Of a DNA stretch of 64,000 nt, positions 61,379 to 64,000 are shown one piece after another. Every line of letters starts with the position of its first letter. The first letter of the stretch is position 1. The DNA is from CALAED01 sp035765195 (GTDB lineage Bacteria; Actinomycetota; Actinomycetes; Streptosporangiales; Streptosporangiaceae), in NCBI GenBank assembly GCA_035765195.1, contig DASTYC010000036.1, forward strand, positions 1 through 64,000, read 5' to 3'. The translations under genes were made by a program, and so were the position numbers. A model generated the notes under the pieces. That model did no database searches, had not been told where the DNA came from, and saw only the letters and a list, made by a program, of their open reading frames with translations.

Positions 61379-62701
61379 CTAGCCGGCGGACCGCTCGTCG
61401 AGGAAGCGGCTGAGGAGCAGCGTCACGTCGTCTCTGCCCGCTGCGGGGTCGAGGCCGGCGAAGACCGCGTCGCAGATCTCGTCCAGCGACCGGGCCGGGG
61501 CCGACAGCGCGGCGCACATGCGGGCCAGCGCCCGGTCGACGTCCGCGTCGTGCAGTCCGGTGAGCCCGTCGGTGCACAGCGCGAGGATGCTGCCGGGAGC
61601 GGTGTCGAAGCCGGTGGCCTCGAACCTGCACCCGCCGACGCCGACGGGAGTCCCCGTCGGCAGGTCGAGCACTTCGCCGTGCCCGTCCGGGTGGACGAGT
61701 ACGGGCGGTATCTGGCCGGCGTTGGCGGCGTGGCAGTGCCCCGTCGCCGGGTCGTAGACCACCATCAGGCAGGTGGCGACGTGATCATCGTCGTGCCGGG
61801 AGGCCAGCTCATCGAAGCGCTGGAGCGCCTCGTCGGGCGGCATCCCGAGCAGGACCAGCGTCCGCATGATCGTCTTGCACCGGCTCATCACGATCGCCGC
61901 GCGCACCCCGTGGCCCATGACATCACCCATGACGAGCGCGACGCGCCCGCCGGCGAGCGGAATGACATCGAACCAGTCTCCGCCGATCCGGGCGGCGCGA
62001 CTCGCGGGCAGGTAGCGGTAGCACAGTTCGATGTCGGTGAGCGGCGGCGGCGGATCCGGCGACAACCCCTGCCGCAGTTCGTCGGCGAGCCGGGCGGCCC
62101 GCTCGTGGGCGCCGCCGCTGGCGATGCTCAGGGCGGCCCAGCGGGCGACGATCTCGCACGTCGCGACCGTGTCGTCGGCGAAGGGCGGGTGGCCGGGCTC
62201 GCGGGTCAGCAACGCGTGGCCCAGCACCTTCGCGTCCGCCTTGAGCGGCACCAACAGGATCGAGCAGTTCCGCAGGGACGCCGCCAGTTCGTGGTCGCCC
62301 AGTTCGGTCGCCAGGTGCTCCGCCGTTAACGAGTCGGCGTACCGGACGTGCACGGTCTCCCCGTCGGACAACGAACGCAGCAGCGGGCCGAGGGCCGGCG
62401 GCCGCAACCGCCCGCCGGCCGGCGCGAGGGCGTCCGGGCGCACCGCCCTGGGCCCATGGGCGACCGCGACGCGACGCAGGACCATGCCCGCGTGCCGGGC
62501 CGCCGCCGCGAACTCCGCGGGGATCGGGCGGCCGGTGGGAGACGTCTCGCCGGGCGGCTCATCGAGCAGATGGACGGCCGCGTGGTCGGCACAGCGAGCG
62601 ACCAGCGTCTCCGCGAGTTCGGCGGCGGTCTGGGCGGGATCCGCGGAGCGGGCGGACAAGACACTGGCAGCGGGAACGGGGAATCGCTCCCGACGGGTCA
62701 C
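61379..62701 (-). CDS. GAF-type SpoIIE (PP2C) protein phosphatase
   Basis: The ~440-residue protein has an N-terminal region of about 230 residues that resembles a GAF sensor (SDGETVHVRYADSLTAEHLA, SILLVPLKADAKVLGHALLT). A SpoIIE-type PP2C domain (about 230-440) follows with RIGGDWFDVIPL, ALVMGDVMGHGVRAA, LMVVYDPATG, CTDGLTGLHD and GRDDVTLLLSRF. These contain the Asp ligands of the binuclear metal site. Such enzymes dephosphorylate STAS-type anti-anti-sigma factors. GTG at 62701 is preferred to TTG at 62740 because it has a GGGAG ribosome-binding site. A MEDS-STAS/ATPase pair at 25.6-26.9 kb is a candidate pathway. Confidence 0.87.
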   Translation of the reverse strand: MTRRERFPVPAASVLSARSADPAQTAAELAETLVARCADHAAVHLLDEPPGETSPTGRPIPAEFAAAARHAGMVLRRVAVAHGPRAVRPDALAPAGGRLRPPALGPLLRSLSDGETVHVRYADSLTAEHLATELGDHELAASLRNCSILLVPLKADAKVLGHALLTREPGHPPFADDTVATCEIVARWAALSIASGGAHERAARLADELRQGLSPDPPPPLTDIELCYRYLPASRAARIGGDWFDVIPLAGGRVALVMGDVMGHGVRAAIVMSRCKTIMRTLVLLGMPPDEALQRFDELASRHDDDHVATCLMVVYDPATGHCHAANAGQIPPVLVHPDGHGEVLDLPTGTPVGVGGCRFEATGFDTAPGSILALCTDGLTGLHDADVDRALARMCAALSAPARSLDEICDAVFAGLDPAAGRDDVTLLLSRFLDERSAG

Positions 62702-62937
62702 CGATACTCCCAGTGCGTGCTTCGGTGTGATAGGCCGCAACCGTCGGCCCTCCCCACTCGCCTGCTGTTTGGATTTTTGGTGACTCCCGTTGTGTATCGG
62801 AGACTACAACAGGGGAGATGGGCGGGCTGAAGCGGGTTCGTGGTTACTTTCGAGAAATACCTTGTTGATGCGTAGTGAGGTGATTCGACGAGAAGTTCCT
62901 ATTTCAAGATAAGTGGAATATTGGCGAATTTTGTCCG
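62702..62937. other. Intergenic region, no gene supported
   Basis: About 236 bp between the phosphatase start and the stop of the AfsR/LuxR-type gene. AT content rises at 62875-62950 (TATTTCAAGATAAG), which may mark the phosphatase promoter or the 3' end of the TPR gene. No RNA or terminator was identified with confidence. Confidence 0.4.
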
Positions 62938-64000
62938 TTATGAATAATGATCACGTAGTCTCTCGCCGCTCGTCGAAGGCTGCGCCGGTTTGTGCGGATC
63001 GTCCGGTGACATCTCCGGCTCGGTCGCGATCGCACGGCGGACCGCCTGGTCCAGCGTCGACGTCGCGCCGGACCGGAAGACCCGTTCGTACTCCCGCCGG
63101 CCGAGCGCCTCGACGGCAAGCCGCTCCGCCGCGTCGTGCGAGGCGCGTACGCCGCCGAACATCGGCGTGCCCAGTTTGCCCCACAGGGTCTCGGCCGCGC
63201 CCATGAGATAGGCGCCGTGCCGATGGCGGCCCTGCGCCGCGGCGACCCAGCCGAGCGTTTCCATGCCGCTCGCCACGCCCATCAGGTCATCGATTTCGTG
63301 TCTCATGCGCAAGCTGGCCCGCGCCAATTCGGCGCACTGCGCGTATTCGTTCCGCATCCATAGGCCGAAGCACTTCGCGTAGAGGGCATACCCCCTGATA
63401 CACCGCTCGCCGTCATGGCTGTTCAGCGCGAGCGACTCGTCGCAGGCGGCGATTCCGCGCTCGATCTCGCCGGCCATGCTGTAGCAAAAGCCCAGCTGGA
63501 ACAGCAGGATCATGACGCCGTCGCGGTTCCCCGCCTTGCGGAGCCTGGCCAGCGCGTCCTCGTACAGAATCAGGCCGCGCTCGCTATCCCCCTGGAACAC
63601 CGCGATGGAGCCGAGATACTGGTCCGCGTGCGCGATGGCGGACTGGTCTCCGATCCCCTCCGCCAGCGTCCGGCACTGCTCGAGCAGCGGCCTGGCGGTT
63701 TCGTAGTCGCTCTGCAGGATCCGGAACCAGCCGCTCAGCCACAGCGCCCGTGCCCGCAGCGACGTAGGGGCGTGGACGAGCCGCAGGGCCTGGTCGAGCC
63801 AGTAACGGGCCTCCGAGAACCGCGCCAGGCACAGCCAGTAGCCCCACAGCGCGGTCGCCATGGCGAGCCCCGCCCCGGCCTCGCCCTCCTCGCTGAGGGA
63901 GAACTCCATGGCGAGCCGCAGGTTCGGGCTCTCGTCCTGCAGCCGGCGACACCACCGAACCTGGCCCGACCCCAGCCATTCCTCGTCGAACCGCTCCGCC
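62938..64000 (-). CDS. C-terminal part of an AfsR/LuxR-type ATPase regulator (TPR region), truncated by window
   Basis: The frame is open from 62938 to the window edge, so the protein's N terminus lies to the right. The visible ~353 residues form tetratricopeptide-like repeats: ALWGYWLCLARFSEARYWLDQ, ADQYLGSIAVFQGDSERG, LGFCYSMAGEIERGIAAC and METLGWVAAAQGRHRHGAYL. The edge segment WCRRLQDESPNLRLAMEF resembles the junction after the NB-ARC/ATPase domain in SARP/AfsR- and LuxR-type regulators. The C terminus ends in a short Pro/Ser tail. Activity cannot be read from this half. Confidence 0.7.
   Translation of the reverse strand, partial: AERFDEEWLGSGQVRWCRRLQDESPNLRLAMEFSLSEEGEAGAGLAMATALWGYWLCLARFSEARYWLDQALRLVHAPTSLRARALWLSGWFRILQSDYETARPLLEQCRTLAEGIGDQSAIAHADQYLGSIAVFQGDSERGLILYEDALARLRKAGNRDGVMILLFQLGFCYSMAGEIERGIAACDESLALNSHDGERCIRGYALYAKCFGLWMRNEYAQCAELARASLRMRHEIDDLMGVASGMETLGWVAAAQGRHRHGAYLMGAAETLWGKLGTPMFGGVRASHDAAERLAVEALGRREYERVFRSGATSTLDQAVRRAIATEPEMSPDDPHKPAQPSTSGERLRDHYS

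Overview
The window is high-GC, densely coded DNA with strong third-position GC, many GTG starts, ATGA or GTGA stop/start overlaps and apparently leaderless transcripts. Gene content (SepH with the C-terminal SVPSWDEIMFG-type motif, DUF4193, dUTPase followed by DUF3710, actinobacterial coproporphyrin ferrochelatase, Ser/Thr kinases, SpoIIE-type phosphatase, anti-sigma-type ATPases) places it in a filamentous actinomycete, most likely the Streptosporangiales (Nonomuraea, Microbispora or Streptosporangium type). The order assignment is inference from gene content and order. No rRNA, tRNA, CRISPR array, transposase or integrase was seen.

Region 1 (about 0-20.9 kb) is an accessory island. It starts with a coiled-coil protein and a divergent ribbon-helix-helix protein. 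A minus-strand operon of three large genes follows: a SNF2-type helicase, an Eco57I/PglX-type adenine methyltransferase, and a 1649-residue YprA/MrfA-like DEVH helicase with DUF1998 zinc modules and a C-terminal nuclease-like domain. The set resembles class 1 DISARM, but no separate drmB or drmC is present here. Divergent from it lies a translationally coupled pair: a PD-(D/E)XK-like nuclease and a 496-residue unknown protein. Downstream are XRE regulators, an anti-sigma-type ATPase, a PUA/EVE-like protein, a DUF6879-type gene with an in-frame TGA, and a decayed fragment of a second DUF1998 helicase. A 31-bp repeat with one mismatch lies at 848-878 and again at 20819-20849, bracketing nearly all of this.

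Region 2 (21-32 kb) holds two daunorubicin-type ABC exporters. The first has a divergent TetR gene with a clear operator. Between them lie a membrane protein, a GNAT acetyltransferase, a MEDS-STAS sensor coupled to an ATPase, a long low-complexity membrane-anchored protein and a PEBP lipoprotein.

Region 3 (32-57 kb) is core chromosome: two bacterial PH-domain proteins, sepH, an aldonolactone oxidase, a lytic transglycosylase, ferrochelatase, an S9 peptidase, an inositol-phosphatase family enzyme, a two-component system and two Ser/Thr kinases. One kinase is fused to a peptide-binding (OppA-type) domain. DUF4193, a membrane-associated protein, DUF4235, dut, DUF3710, a Uma2 nuclease, a lipoprotein and a Ca2+/cation antiporter follow.

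Region 4 (57-64 kb) has a large NACHT-LRR NTPase (bacterial NLR-like, possible defence gene), a small unknown protein, a YnfA-type membrane protein preceded by a hexanucleotide repeat, a SpoIIE phosphatase, and the 3' part of an AfsR/LuxR-type TPR protein that runs off the window.

The best candidate for an under-described system is the 1.2-15.4 kb helicase / methylase / helicase-nuclease operon with its divergent nuclease pair.
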